From JAZDCZ01 sp046757925 (GTDB taxonomy: Bacteria; Gemmatimonadota; Gemmatimonadetes; Gemmatimonadales; GWC2-71-9): 64,000 nt of DNA. The stretch lies in contig JBHHZE010000002.1 in the NCBI GenBank assembly GCA_046757925.1, positions 62,001-126,000 on the forward strand. The letters are read 5' to 3'. The notes below the pieces were generated by a model. The model searched no databases and was not told the origin of the DNA. It saw only the letters and a list, made by a program, of their open reading frames with translations. Made by a program: the position numbers and the translations under genes. Of this stretch, positions 42,635 to 51,387 are shown piece by piece (the first letter of the stretch is position 1; each line of letters opens with the position of its first letter).

Positions 42635-43000
42635 CTAGCGGCGATTGGCGGCTTTTCTAGCGGTGTTGATGCTGGTTACAAAGATCGCTATGAGTTCGCT
42701 GCATTCCGCGGAGAGTCGGGCAATCTCGAGCTGCTGGCAGCAGAGTCTCTGGCTGAAGCGGAGCCACACAGAGGTTTCCCGAAGCTCCTTTAGGCAAAGC
42801 CGCATCTTGTGTAGGAAGTCACGCCGAGACTCGGCCGCGCACGCTTCGGCGTAGTTTGCTGCCGGCGATGTGGCACATCGCACAAGTTGTCCCGTGAGGT
42901 GGCCACCCACGACGTCGCAGGGCATTTGGCGGAGTGCTTTGCAGATTCCTGCGCCGAATTCAATGAGACGCTCCTCGAGAGCCACGGGTGCTGGCTTCAT
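42635..43000 (-). CDS. Four-helix-bundle protein (TIGR02436 / 23S rRNA intervening-sequence type)
   Basis: From ATG 43000 it has 121 residues. Family blocks: GQLVRCATSPAANYAEACAA, ESRRDFLHKMRLCLKELRET and a final helix ELIAIFVTSI. Proteins of this family are encoded by intervening sequences in 23S rRNA and as solitary chromosomal genes, and are related to the Avd accessory protein of diversity-generating retroelements. They form pentamers and bind nucleic acid. Weak ribosome site GGAA. The gene sits exactly between two convergent genes and between inverted heptamer arrays, which suggests insertion as a cassette. Confidence 0.88.
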   Translation of the reverse strand: MKPAPVALEERLIEFGAGICKALRQMPCDVVGGHLTGQLVRCATSPAANYAEACAAESRRDFLHKMRLCLKELRETSVWLRFSQRLCCQQLEIARLSAECSELIAIFVTSINTARKAANRR

Positions 43001-43104
43001 CAACGTTCCAAGTCCGGGAAGGTAGCAATCTCGAAACGCTGGTTCGTGATGGCAAACCGTTTTCACGCACCTACTACCAGAAATATGCTCGCCGGGTCAA
43101 TCGC

Positions 43105-43129
43105 CAATCTGCACTCTGCACTCTGCACT
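43105..43129 (-). repeat. Right heptamer array of the four-helix-bundle cassette
   Basis: On the minus strand three AGTGCAG heptamers are followed by ATTGGCG-ATTG. The array begins immediately after the TGA of the MBL gene (43132-43130) and points toward the four-helix-bundle gene, mirror-image to the left array. Confidence 0.88.
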
Positions 43130-44068
43130 TCACAGCTCAAACCGCATCCCTTCTCTGGCCACATCGAAGCCGCGCTGGGTGATTTGAGCGCGTTCGGGGC
43201 TGTCCGCGTCGAGCGCGACATTGGTGTTGTTGAGGTGGGTGAATACGATCTCGTGGCCGGCGCGAACTGCACCCTGGAGTAGCTCCATGGTGTCCGGTAT
43301 CAGCGGATGCGGGATGTCCTCATGCCGGCGGCCCGGCACCTCTGTGGCCGAATAGAACGATCCGTCCAGCAGAGCGGCGTCCACGCCGGATACCACGCTC
43401 TCGACTGACCGATCCCATTTATTCCAGCCGTCGATGTCGGGCAAGTACAGCAACGACCGGCTGGGGCCCCGAAACACGAAAGCAACCGTGTCGGAAAACT
43501 CGTGGCGGTGGGGAACCGCTAGAAGCTTGACCGCGAGGTATTCGTCGATGCGATGCCACCTGTCGAACTCGAGCGGATGGAGTTCCAACCGGCCCTCTTT
43601 CACCAACAAACTCCAGGGCGCATTCTCGGCCAAGAATGTTGCCATGCTAGCGCTCGAGTAGCACGGCGTGCGCGCGATGCCCAGCCCCTCGCGCCCCAGC
43701 AGCGCGAGTCCCAGATAGTGTCCGATGTGGGCGTGGGTGAGAAACATTCCGTCAAAGGGACGTCGCGCAGCGGCCCGGCGGCGGAATCCGCTGGCGGCTA
43801 TGAGATCTATCTGCCGAGTGATGTCGGGCGTGGCGTCGACCAGATAGAAACGCTGGGCGGCCGGCTCGATGAGGGCGAGGGATGCCACGTACCGCGGTTT
43901 GGTCCTCGCGCGGTTGCAGCGGGGAGTGTAACATCCAGTTTGGGGTAGCCCGCCATCCTGGACCGATCCCAACACCAGGGCATGGATTTCGTGCTCCAAT
44001 CGAAGTCGATTGACCGTCGCCGCGGCCGCGAGTGTACCAACGAAGCTTCTGCGAGTGAGAGGTCCCAT
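43130..44068 (-). CDS. Tat-exported PqqB-like metallo-beta-lactamase fold protein
   Basis: From ATG 44068 it has 312 residues. It begins with a twin-arginine signal (LTRRSFVGTLAAAATV). The PqqB-like start LGSVQDGGLPQTGCYTPRCNRA carries two Cys, and the MBL motif reads THAHIGHYLGL, followed by LPDIDGWNKW and THLNNTN blocks. Catalytic role unknown; PqqB homologues are oxygenase-like or hydrolase-like. No other PQQ gene is seen. Its start region overlaps the upstream frame of the divergent M16 gene, but the two real starts are 155 bases apart. Confidence 0.85.
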   Translation of the reverse strand: MGPLTRRSFVGTLAAAATVNRLRLEHEIHALVLGSVQDGGLPQTGCYTPRCNRARTKPRYVASLALIEPAAQRFYLVDATPDITRQIDLIAASGFRRRAAARRPFDGMFLTHAHIGHYLGLALLGREGLGIARTPCYSSASMATFLAENAPWSLLVKEGRLELHPLEFDRWHRIDEYLAVKLLAVPHRHEFSDTVAFVFRGPSRSLLYLPDIDGWNKWDRSVESVVSGVDAALLDGSFYSATEVPGRRHEDIPHPLIPDTMELLQGAVRAGHEIVFTHLNNTNVALDADSPERAQITQRGFDVAREGMRFEL

Positions 44069-44222
44069 GACGCTCCAGCGGTTTGGTGGCAGAGTGAACG
44101 TTAATGTATTGTTGCTGACGCACGTGTGCCACGTCTGTGCCGGCCGGCAATCCTTCTGGGGTGAGGTGGCACAAACCGAGCGGCGCGAGGGTAAACAGGT
44201 TGGACGAATGGGGAGAGAGCTG

Positions 44223-47051
44223 ATGAAGCGTAGGTCGATCTGGACAATCTGGTGTGCCGTTCTTTTCGTGGGTGCTGCGACCGTCGAAGCACAGTCCCCT
44301 GTCCTAGATCCCTCAGACCCGCTCCCCCCCGACCCGTTAGTTACTGTCGGCAAGCTCGATAACGGCCTGCGCTACTACGTCAGGGTCAATCATCGTCCGG
44401 AAAATCGCGCCGAGCTGCGCCTGGTGGTCAACGTCGGCTCGGTGCTCGAGGACGACGACCAACTTGGTCTCGCGCACTTCGTCGAGCACATGGCGTTCAA
44501 CGGAACCAAGCGGTTCCCACGCCAGCAGTTGGTGGACTATCTCGAGCGCATAGGCATGAGGTTTGGCGCGGATCTCAACGCATATACCAGCTTCGACGAG
44601 ACGGTTTACATGCTCCAGGTCCCCACCGACACGGCGGAGATCATGGAGAAAGCGTTCGAAATCCTGGAAGATTGGGCGCACAACCAGCTGTTCGACTCGA
44701 CCCAGATCGATGCTGAACGTGGTGTGGTGATGGAGGAATGGCGGTTGGGCAGGGGAGCGGGCGCGCGGATAAGAGACAAACAATTCCCCACGCTGTTCAG
44801 GAATTCACGCTACGCCGAGCGGCTGCCGATCGGCAAGCCGGCGGTGCTGGAGTCGTTCGAGCACAGTGCGCTCAGGCGGTTCTATCGTGAGTGGTACAGG
44901 CCCGACCTCATGGCGGTAGTGGCTGTCGGCGATTTCGACGGAGACTCGGTGGTTGCGGCCATACGAGATCATTTTTCCGGCTGGAGTGGGCCCACAGACG
45001 GACGGGAACGCACCGTATATCCGGTCCCCGATCACGAGCGCACGCTCGTCACTATCGCAACGGACAAGGAGGCCACGAGTTCGAGTGTAAGTCTCTACTA
45101 CCTTCAGCCGCCCCAGAGGGAGAGTACGGTTGGCGACTATCGGGAACTGATAGTCGAGCGCCTTTACAACAGTATGTTGAACGATCGCCTGTTTGAACTG
45201 ACGCAGCAGTCGGATCCGCCATTCCTGTACGGCTCTTCGGGCCAAGGACGCCTGATCCGTTCTAAGGAAGTGTACGTCCTGGGCGCGGGCGTGGCCGATG
45301 GCGGGGTAGAGCGCGGGTTGCGGTCGCTGTTGACCGAGGCCGAGCGTGTCGCGCGTTATGGATTCACAGCAACGGAATTGGAACGGCACAAGACCGAGTT
45401 GCTGCGTCGCCTCGAGCGAGAATACGCCGAGCGTGAAAAAACCAATTCGGCCGAATATGCATTCGAGTCCGTGAACGCGTTCTTGTATGACGAACCGATC
45501 CCCGGCATCGCCCTGGAATACCAACTGCATCAGCGTTTCCTACCGGGCATACAGCTGGACGAGGTCAACAGTCTGGCCCGCCAGTGGTTGACCGATCACA
45601 ATCGCGTGATTCTGGTGAGCGCGCCCGAGAAAGACGGTGTCGAGATCCCGACGGCAGACGAGTTGTTGCAGGTGTTCAGAACGGTTGCCGCGAGTGATAT
45701 AGAGCCATATACGGATGCGGTGGACAACGATCCGCTGATAGCAGTGCCCCCGACTCCCGGAACAATCGTGGAAGGAAACGAAGTGGCCGAGATCGGGGTT
45801 ACGATATGGCGGCTCTCGAACGGGGCTCGGGTGATTCTCAAGCCGACGGACTTCAAGGATGACGAAATCGTGTTCCGGGCGTCGAGTCCCGGAGGCACAT
45901 CGCTCGCACCCGATCCTGATTTCATCGCCGCATCCACGGCTGCCACGGTCGTGTCTGCGGGAGGCGTGGGCAGGTTCAGCCTGGTTGAGCTTCAGAAGAA
46001 GCTCGCGGGCAAAGCGGTGTCACTGAGCCCGAGCCTGGGGTCACTTTACGAGGGGATGTCCGGCAGCGCTTCACCCCAAGATCTCGAAACATTGTTCCAG
46101 CTGATCTATATGATGTTTACGGCGCCGCGGCGCGACAGCACGTCTTACCTCGCGTTTCGCTCCCAGGTGAAATCGGTTCTGGCCAATCGCAGTTCGAGTC
46201 CTGAAGCGGCGTTTCAGGATACGTTGAGTGTAACGCTGGCGCAGCACCACTTCCGCGCCCGTCCGCCGACTAACGAGGTCTATGATGAAATGGACCTCGA
46301 CAAATCGTTTCGCTTTTACCAAGATCGTTTTGCCGACGCGGGTGACTTTACGTTCGCTTTCGTGGGGAACCTCGATGTCGCTGAGACCAAACCTTTCGTG
46401 CTGCAGTATCTCGCCTCACTTCCCTCAAACGGGCGTACGGAAAGCTGGCGCGACTTGGGAATTGAACCGCCGGCCGGAAAGATCGAAAAAGTGGTGAGAC
46501 GCGGTGTCGAGCCCAGAAGCCGAACCAGCGTAATCTTTACCGGTCCAACGGAATTCACCAGGCAGAACCGCTACAGGATCCGTTCACTCAGCGAGGTACT
46601 TCAAACGCGACTGCGGGAGAAGCTGCGCGAGGCGCTGAGTGGTACGTACAGCGTGTCGGTATCGGGCTCGGTGGTTAGCGAACCCAGACCTTCCTACTCG
46701 ATGTCAATCAGTTTCAGTGCGGACCCCGACAGGCTGGAGGAACTCACGGCGGCCGTCTTCGAAGAGATTCGCAAGTTGCGCGACCAGGGACCCGATCCGT
46801 CCGACGTGGCGAAGGTGCAGGAGCAGGAAAGGCGCGAAATGGAAACGAGTCTGAAGCAGAACAGGTTCTGGCTCGGCCAGCTCCTGGCGTACGACCGCAA
46901 CAACCTGGATCCGCGCGAAATTCTCTCATATGGCATTTTGATAGATGGGCTCACAGTCTCCGAAATACGGAGCGCTGCTCGGAGGTACCTACCCTTGGGC
47001 AATTATGTCAGAGTGTCGCTCTACCCTGAGGACAAGGCTGGAAGCCGCTAA
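44223..47051 (+). CDS. Exported M16 family zinc peptidase (two-domain)
   Basis: From ATG 44223 (GGAGA upstream) it has 942 residues. A signal peptide ends about residue 24 (TVEAQ). The inverted zinc motif HFVEH is at 85-89, with the distal Glu about 75 residues on in ERGVVMEEWR. The C-terminal half is a second, inactive M16 domain. Members degrade peptides in the periplasm (PqqL type). Its stop overlaps the convergent gene by four bases. Confidence 0.93.
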   Translation: MKRRSIWTIWCAVLFVGAATVEAQSPVLDPSDPLPPDPLVTVGKLDNGLRYYVRVNHRPENRAELRLVVNVGSVLEDDDQLGLAHFVEHMAFNGTKRFPRQQLVDYLERIGMRFGADLNAYTSFDETVYMLQVPTDTAEIMEKAFEILEDWAHNQLFDSTQIDAERGVVMEEWRLGRGAGARIRDKQFPTLFRNSRYAERLPIGKPAVLESFEHSALRRFYREWYRPDLMAVVAVGDFDGDSVVAAIRDHFSGWSGPTDGRERTVYPVPDHERTLVTIATDKEATSSSVSLYYLQPPQRESTVGDYRELIVERLYNSMLNDRLFELTQQSDPPFLYGSSGQGRLIRSKEVYVLGAGVADGGVERGLRSLLTEAERVARYGFTATELERHKTELLRRLEREYAEREKTNSAEYAFESVNAFLYDEPIPGIALEYQLHQRFLPGIQLDEVNSLARQWLTDHNRVILVSAPEKDGVEIPTADELLQVFRTVAASDIEPYTDAVDNDPLIAVPPTPGTIVEGNEVAEIGVTIWRLSNGARVILKPTDFKDDEIVFRASSPGGTSLAPDPDFIAASTAATVVSAGGVGRFSLVELQKKLAGKAVSLSPSLGSLYEGMSGSASPQDLETLFQLIYMMFTAPRRDSTSYLAFRSQVKSVLANRSSSPEAAFQDTLSVTLAQHHFRARPPTNEVYDEMDLDKSFRFYQDRFADAGDFTFAFVGNLDVAETKPFVLQYLASLPSNGRTESWRDLGIEPPAGKIEKVVRRGVEPRSRTSVIFTGPTEFTRQNRYRIRSLSEVLQTRLREKLREALSGTYSVSVSGSVVSEPRPSYSMSISFSADPDRLEELTAAVFEEIRKLRDQGPDPSDVAKVQEQERREMETSLKQNRFWLGQLLAYDRNNLDPREILSYGILIDGLTVSEIRSAARRYLPLGNYVRVSLYPEDKAGSR

Positions 47052-47524
47052 AACCCGACGGTTAGGCCTACTCGGAACCTCTGGGCGGCATGGGAAAGCC
47101 CCGGTATCGCGTGCGCCAGGGCGCGCTGATTGTAGTAGTCCCTGAGCAGCGTCTGCACCGACACCGACAGGCCCACGGCGCGAGGTAAGTGCGACAGGCG
47201 GCGCCCCGACTCGAGGACGCCGGCAAGCAATCCCCGAGTGGCTTTAGCTGTGCGGCCGGCAACACCGGCTAACCTCGTCGCGAGCGAGTCGGACTCTGCC
47301 GGTCCGGTACCCAGGAGCGCGGAACGCGGCAGGTTCGCTCTCACATGAGGACCATGAGGGTAGCTCACCTCCCGATCGGCGCTGCCGTCGGGCTGCTCCG
47401 CCCACGCCATGGCGCTGGCGTACAAAGCCGGCCGATCCTGACCGTGAGCCGGGACCGCCGCGGCCAGGACAGCAACGGCCAAGAGACCGATTGCAAATGA
47501 GTTCCTCTCCCAGGCGATAAGCAT
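47048..47524 (-). CDS. Exported protein of unknown function
   Basis: About 158 residues from ATG 47524, with a signal peptide (about 1-29, ending VPAHGQ). The mature part is short, with an Arg-rich helical middle and a C-terminus FRVGLTVGF that ends in Phe like many outer-membrane proteins, although one strand cannot form a barrel. No family recognised. It may be a truncated or periplasmic protein. Convergent with the M16 gene. Confidence 0.5.
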   Translation of the reverse strand: MLIAWERNSFAIGLLAVAVLAAAVPAHGQDRPALYASAMAWAEQPDGSADREVSYPHGPHVRANLPRSALLGTGPAESDSLATRLAGVAGRTAKATRGLLAGVLESGRRLSHLPRAVGLSVSVQTLLRDYYNQRALAHAIPGLSHAAQRFRVGLTVGF

Positions 47525-47599
47525 GGGTACCAATCTGCACCGCACCGCCGCCCGGCGCGGTGAGCCGGCTCACCATTACTTTGTGCGCATCCACCCGGC

Positions 47600-47965
47600 T
47601 CACTCCTCGTCGCGTTTGGCCCGCTCCAGGGTGAACGCCGGCAGGCAGATCGCCACGTATTCCGCACCATCCGGTTCGGGCGTACTGTACTGCACCCACT
47701 CGCCCTTGCTCGCTATTACAGCCTCTCCTGCCTTGACATCGAAGGAGCCACCGTCGTAGCTGACGCGCAGCGTTCCACGCAAAACGAGCGTGAACTCATC
47801 GAAGTCCGGGGTCTGTCCCGGCTCGGTCCACCCCTCTGGGCTGGTCATCTTGGCGACGCTCACGCTGTCTGTGTCGCTATTGACCCTGCCAATGAACTCG
47901 TCGATTACTTTAGGTTTGGATCCAGCCGCCGCGACGCGCGAGGGAGAGGGAATGTGGGTCGGCAT
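47600..47965 (-). CDS. Cupin-domain protein
   Basis: From ATG 47965 it has 121 residues and a single cupin barrel: motif 1 around FDEFTLVLRGTLRV and motif 2 around GEAVIASKGEWVQY. The usual two-His-one-Glu metal triad of motif 1 is not evident (no HxH), so metal binding is doubtful. It follows the PHP gene by one base. Substrate unknown. Confidence 0.82.
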   Translation of the reverse strand: MPTHIPSPSRVAAAGSKPKVIDEFIGRVNSDTDSVSVAKMTSPEGWTEPGQTPDFDEFTLVLRGTLRVSYDGGSFDVKAGEAVIASKGEWVQYSTPEPDGAEYVAICLPAFTLERAKRDEE

Positions 47966-47966
47966 G

Positions 47967-48665
47967 CTAGAAAGGCGCCTCTTGGTACGCTCGTTCCACC
48001 GCCCGCCCGCCGCGCATCCCAGGGAACAGCCGGCGCGTCCCGGACAACACCATCGATCCAACGTGCAGCCAGGGCGATCCCGTGCGGAGCCCTACCGCTC
48101 TCGCGGCCAGCAACGACTCTCTGAATCCATCCACCCCCTTGAACGTCGGCATTTCCGTATACGCCCGTCCGAATTCATGCGGGAAATGTGCGTCGGAACT
48201 CGCGGCCGTCGGGAGCCCACGATCTCGCGCCGCCCGCATCGCCCGACGGTTCCACCAGGGTAGGAACGCTCGCGAATTGAAAACCTCAACCACATCCGCA
48301 AAATCTAGAATCTCCTCGGCATGTCGCACGGGGCGTGTGGCATACGCGTAGGGGTGAGGGGCGTACACGATACCACCCTGGTCGCGAACCCGCTCTGCCG
48401 TCTCGCGCACCGAGAGCTTCGGTGGGATGACACGCGAAATGAACAGCGCGATCAAGTCGGTGCCACCGGCGCATTTGATCTCCTCGCCTACAATCACGTG
48501 CTCGGGGTACTGTGCCTTGAGTTCTAGCGCGGTCGCAATCCGGTCGTGATCGGTAATGGCTATGTGATCCAACCCCGAGTCGATAGCGCGGCGCACGATC
48601 TGGTCGGGCGCGGTCCACGCATCGGTGGAAAGTCGGCTGTGGCAGTGGAGGTCGACGTGAACCAT
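47967..48665 (-). CDS. PHP-domain phosphoesterase
   Basis: 232 residues with the PHP metal motifs: VDLHCHSRLS at the start, HIAITDHDR, then E61 area (GEEIKC), APHPY and SSDAHFP. These predict a trinuclear metal phosphoesterase acting on nucleotides or sugar phosphates. ATG shares a base with the UppS stop (TGATG). It lies between uppS and a cupin gene. Confidence 0.9.
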   Translation of the reverse strand: MVHVDLHCHSRLSTDAWTAPDQIVRRAIDSGLDHIAITDHDRIATALELKAQYPEHVIVGEEIKCAGGTDLIALFISRVIPPKLSVRETAERVRDQGGIVYAPHPYAYATRPVRHAEEILDFADVVEVFNSRAFLPWWNRRAMRAARDRGLPTAASSDAHFPHEFGRAYTEMPTFKGVDGFRESLLAARAVGLRTGSPWLHVGSMVLSGTRRLFPGMRGGRAVERAYQEAPF

Positions 48666-49384
48666 CAGGGGTGTGCCGTTTGCATCGATTTTGTGAGACC
48701 GCCGAACTTGCGTTCTCGCTGAGCGAACTCCGAAAGCGCCAGGGCCAAGTCGGACCTACGGAAATCAGGCCAGAGCGTTGTGGTGTAATACAGCTCCGCG
48801 TACGCCGCTTCCCACAGCAGGAAGTCCGAAAGACGCTGTTCTCCCGCCGTGCGAACTAGGAGGTCTAGATCGCGTGCGCCGCTTACGATCTGACGATGCA
48901 TCAACTCAGGCGATATTTCCTCGGGGGCGAGGGTGCCCCGCTCGACCGCCTTGGCGAGTTCGGCCGCAGCCCGGGATATGACGAACCGCGAGCTGTAGTC
49001 GAGCGCGAGTCTCAGGTGCAGTGTAGTGCCCGAGGCGCTGGCGCTCTCCAGTTGCTCCAGGGCCTCTCGAGCCTGGCGTGGCATGCGATCGCGCCGGCCG
49101 ATGGCCGTGACCTTGACTCCGTTCTCGATCAGCTCTCGAGCCTCACTGCGGCAATACTCCCGGAGAAGCCAGAACAGGCGGCCCACTTCCGCTGCGGGAC
49201 GCTTCCAGTTGTCGCTCGAAAATGCGTATAGGGTCAGCGTGGTCACGCCGAGGGCGGGCGCACCCCGCACGACGTCGCGTACGCTTTCAATGCCCGCCAT
49301 GTGTCCCCGCCAACGGGGTTTTCTTTGATCGCGTGCCCAGCGACCGTTCCCGTCCATAATGATTCCCACGTGCAGACCGCTCAT
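48665..49384 (-). CDS. uppS: Isoprenyl (undecaprenyl) diphosphate synthase
   Basis: It makes the polyprenyl carrier lipid for cell-wall synthesis. The cis-prenyltransferase start IIMDGNGRWA gives catalytic D11. Later blocks are ALDYSSR, LLVRTAGEQRLSDFLLWEAAYAELYY and WPDF. 239 residues. The usual context is uppS-cdsA-dxr; here cdsA and dxr are absent, and the gene is coupled to a regulator (ATGA) and PHP gene. Confidence 0.93.
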   Translation of the reverse strand: MSGLHVGIIMDGNGRWARDQRKPRWRGHMAGIESVRDVVRGAPALGVTTLTLYAFSSDNWKRPAAEVGRLFWLLREYCRSEARELIENGVKVTAIGRRDRMPRQAREALEQLESASASGTTLHLRLALDYSSRFVISRAAAELAKAVERGTLAPEEISPELMHRQIVSGARDLDLLVRTAGEQRLSDFLLWEAAYAELYYTTTLWPDFRRSDLALALSEFAQRERKFGGLTKSMQTAHP

Positions 49385-49701
49385 GCCCGCTCCAGTGCGT
49401 CACGAGCCTCGCTGAGGATCGTTTCCATGCTATCCAGGTAGGATTCCAATGCCTTTCTTCCCCTCGTCGTCAAGCGATACTCCGTTCTGGGTTTTCGATC
49501 GTCGAAACCCTTTGTGACCTTTATGTAGCCGGCCTCTTCGAGCTTGCGTGCGTGAACGCTCAGATTGCCATCGCTCGTGTGCAGCACCCCCTTCAAGTCG
49601 GCAAAGCTCAGTCGATCTTCCGCCGCCAGGGCAGAGATGATGCCGAGACGGATGCGTTCGTGGACTAGGCGATCCAGCCCTTCGGTCACCGAACTAGCCA
49701 C
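49381..49701 (-). CDS. Winged-helix transcriptional regulator
   Basis: From GTG 49701 (GGAG five bases upstream) it has 106 residues. A MarR/HTH_34-type winged helix is clear: LRLGIISALAAED, SFADLKGVLHTSDGNLSVHARKLEEAGYI and wing KGFDDRKPRTEYRLTTRG. Such small regulators are often encoded with the membrane protein they regulate; here the membrane gene overlaps it by eight bases. A palindrome upstream of the membrane gene is a candidate operator. Confidence 0.85.
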   Translation of the reverse strand: MASSVTEGLDRLVHERIRLGIISALAAEDRLSFADLKGVLHTSDGNLSVHARKLEEAGYIKVTKGFDDRKPRTEYRLTTRGRKALESYLDSMETILSEARDALERA

Positions 49702-50275
49702 CGTGTCTCCAAACGACGTCCATTCCGACGACGATGTGCAGGCCGCCGAAACCGCAGCCCAGCAGCAGTGTACCGAGATCCGGGCGGAACAGGGCAACTG
49801 CACCTAGGGCCAGGAACGCCACCCCCATCCACCGGATGGCCCGGACCGAGAAGATCCCGCCGGCCGTGACCCCGGCGCCGTACAGGGCAAGCCATGTGCC
49901 AGGGAGGAGATACGATTGTTCGCGACCTGCCAGCGAGAAGGTCAACAGGGCCCCGGCAACCAACGCTGGGGTCATGACCCACACTAGCTTCTGGAACGCG
50001 CCGGACCAGATAGGCACGTTGGTCTTGCGGGCCTTGAGCGTATTCGCCGCCGCGGCTATGGCGATGGACAACCCGGCGGCCGGGATCCAGACGCGTAGGT
50101 CGGCTGTGGCGCCACCGGCTGCAGCCAACCATGCGGCGACCAATCCGACGGTCCCCACGGCCACCAGGCCCCAACCGGATACCGCCGAGAAGGTGGATGC
50201 CGATTCCATGGTACGACGGATAAAAGCCAGAGTCTCTTTGGGATCCTGCTTGTCTTCGTACGTTGGAGTGGTCAC
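49694..50275 (-). CDS. Multi-spanning membrane protein, regulator-associated
   Basis: From GTG 50275 (GGGGGAGAAGC upstream) it has 193 residues: a hydrophilic start, then about five hydrophobic segments between residues 32 and 185. It matches the membrane proteins commonly paired with HTH_34 regulators. No catalytic residues are apparent. Its stop overlaps the regulator start. Confidence 0.75.
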   Translation of the reverse strand: MTTPTYEDKQDPKETLAFIRRTMESASTFSAVSGWGLVAVGTVGLVAAWLAAAGGATADLRVWIPAAGLSIAIAAAANTLKARKTNVPIWSGAFQKLVWVMTPALVAGALLTFSLAGREQSYLLPGTWLALYGAGVTAGGIFSVRAIRWMGVAFLALGAVALFRPDLGTLLLGCGFGGLHIVVGMDVVWRHGG

Positions 50276-50307
50276 GCTTCTCCCCCGGCTGCGGGTAGCT
50301 GAAAAGA

Positions 50308-50324
50308 ACTTTATGTTACAAAGT
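50308..50324. promoter_or_regulatory. Palindromic operator-like site
   Basis: ACTTT-ATGTTAC-AAAGT is an inverted repeat with 5-bp arms and a 7-base centre, in an AT-rich patch 33 bases before the membrane-protein GTG. It lies between two divergent operons and could bind the winged-helix regulator as a dimer. Confidence 0.4.
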
Positions 50325-50448
50325 ATAGTATGGGCGGTCGATTTCAAGGGTTTGGGGCGGGCTTGAATGCGGCGTCCAACCTATTATGATTTTCACGCTG
50401 CCCGGAATGCCGGTTTATTGGGCACTAACCTCACAACCAAAGTGTAGG

Positions 50449-51387
50449 ATGTCGTTACTCTCTCTAAACAACGTTTCGAAGCGGTTCGGGAACGTGAGCG
50501 CAGTAGATACCGTCTCGTTTTCCGTGGACCGCGGCGAGGTCGTGGGCTTTCTCGGCCCCAATGGGGCCGGCAAGTCCACTACCATGCGGATGATCAACCA
50601 ATACTTCGAGCCCAACGAGGGCGAAATATTTTTCGACGGCGAGCTTCTGACGGACGTCTCGCGCGAGGCGAAACGGCGGATCGGGTATTTGGCCGAGAAC
50701 AATCCACTGTATGGCGACATGCTGGTTGCCGAGTACCTGGCCTTCATAGCCGACCTGCGTGGGATCGATGGCAGAGAACGACTCCAGGGGATCGCCTCAG
50801 CGGTCGAGGGTACCGGAATCGCAGAGGTCTACTACCGGCCGATTTCCCAACTCTCGAAGGGGTACCGCCAGCGGGTGGGCCTTGCCCAGGCGATTTTGCA
50901 CGAACCCGACCTCCTGGTGCTCGACGAGCCGACCGAGGGCCTAGATCCCAATCAGCGGGTGGAAATACGGCGCCTGATCGACAATCTGGGTAAGGAGCGC
51001 ACCGTGGTGCTCTCGACACACGTGCTCCCCGAGGTGCAGCACATGTGCTCCCGACTTCTCGTTATCAATCGTGGAAAACTCGTGGCGGACGGACCGATCG
51101 AGGAGTTGGTCGCGCAGGCCAGCGGAGTGGTGCAAATCAATGTCGAGGCGGCTGGTGCCGGCATTGCAGATGCGCTGAGCAAGTTGGCCGGCGTCAAGAG
51201 GATTAGGGAAGTGCGGGAGGCGGGAGACCGTGTGGTCGTGGGACTCTCCGCCGAAGCGGCGAGTGACGTCCGGCCCGCGATCTTCGATCTGGCCAAAGCG
51301 GAGGGCTGGAGGCTCTACGAGTTACATCAGGAGACGCGGAGTTTGGAGGAGCTGTTCCACCAGCTCACGACGGCGGAGGCGGCATGA
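50449..51387 (+). CDS. ABC transporter ATP-binding protein (GldA-type)
   Basis: From ATG 50449 it has 312 residues. Walker A GPNGAGKST (36-44), signature LSKGYRQRVG, Walker B LLVLDEPTEGLDP and H-loop are present, with a C-terminal extension of about 75 residues. Together with the fused permease and DUF4340 protein that follow (ATGA overlaps) it forms a complete Gld-type exporter. No clear ribosome site; a frame opens 21 codons upstream but lacks support. Confidence 0.92.
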   Translation: MSLLSLNNVSKRFGNVSAVDTVSFSVDRGEVVGFLGPNGAGKSTTMRMINQYFEPNEGEIFFDGELLTDVSREAKRRIGYLAENNPLYGDMLVAEYLAFIADLRGIDGRERLQGIASAVEGTGIAEVYYRPISQLSKGYRQRVGLAQAILHEPDLLVLDEPTEGLDPNQRVEIRRLIDNLGKERTVVLSTHVLPEVQHMCSRLLVINRGKLVADGPIEELVAQASGVVQINVEAAGAGIADALSKLAGVKRIREVREAGDRVVVGLSAEAASDVRPAIFDLAKAEGWRLYELHQETRSLEELFHQLTTAEAA

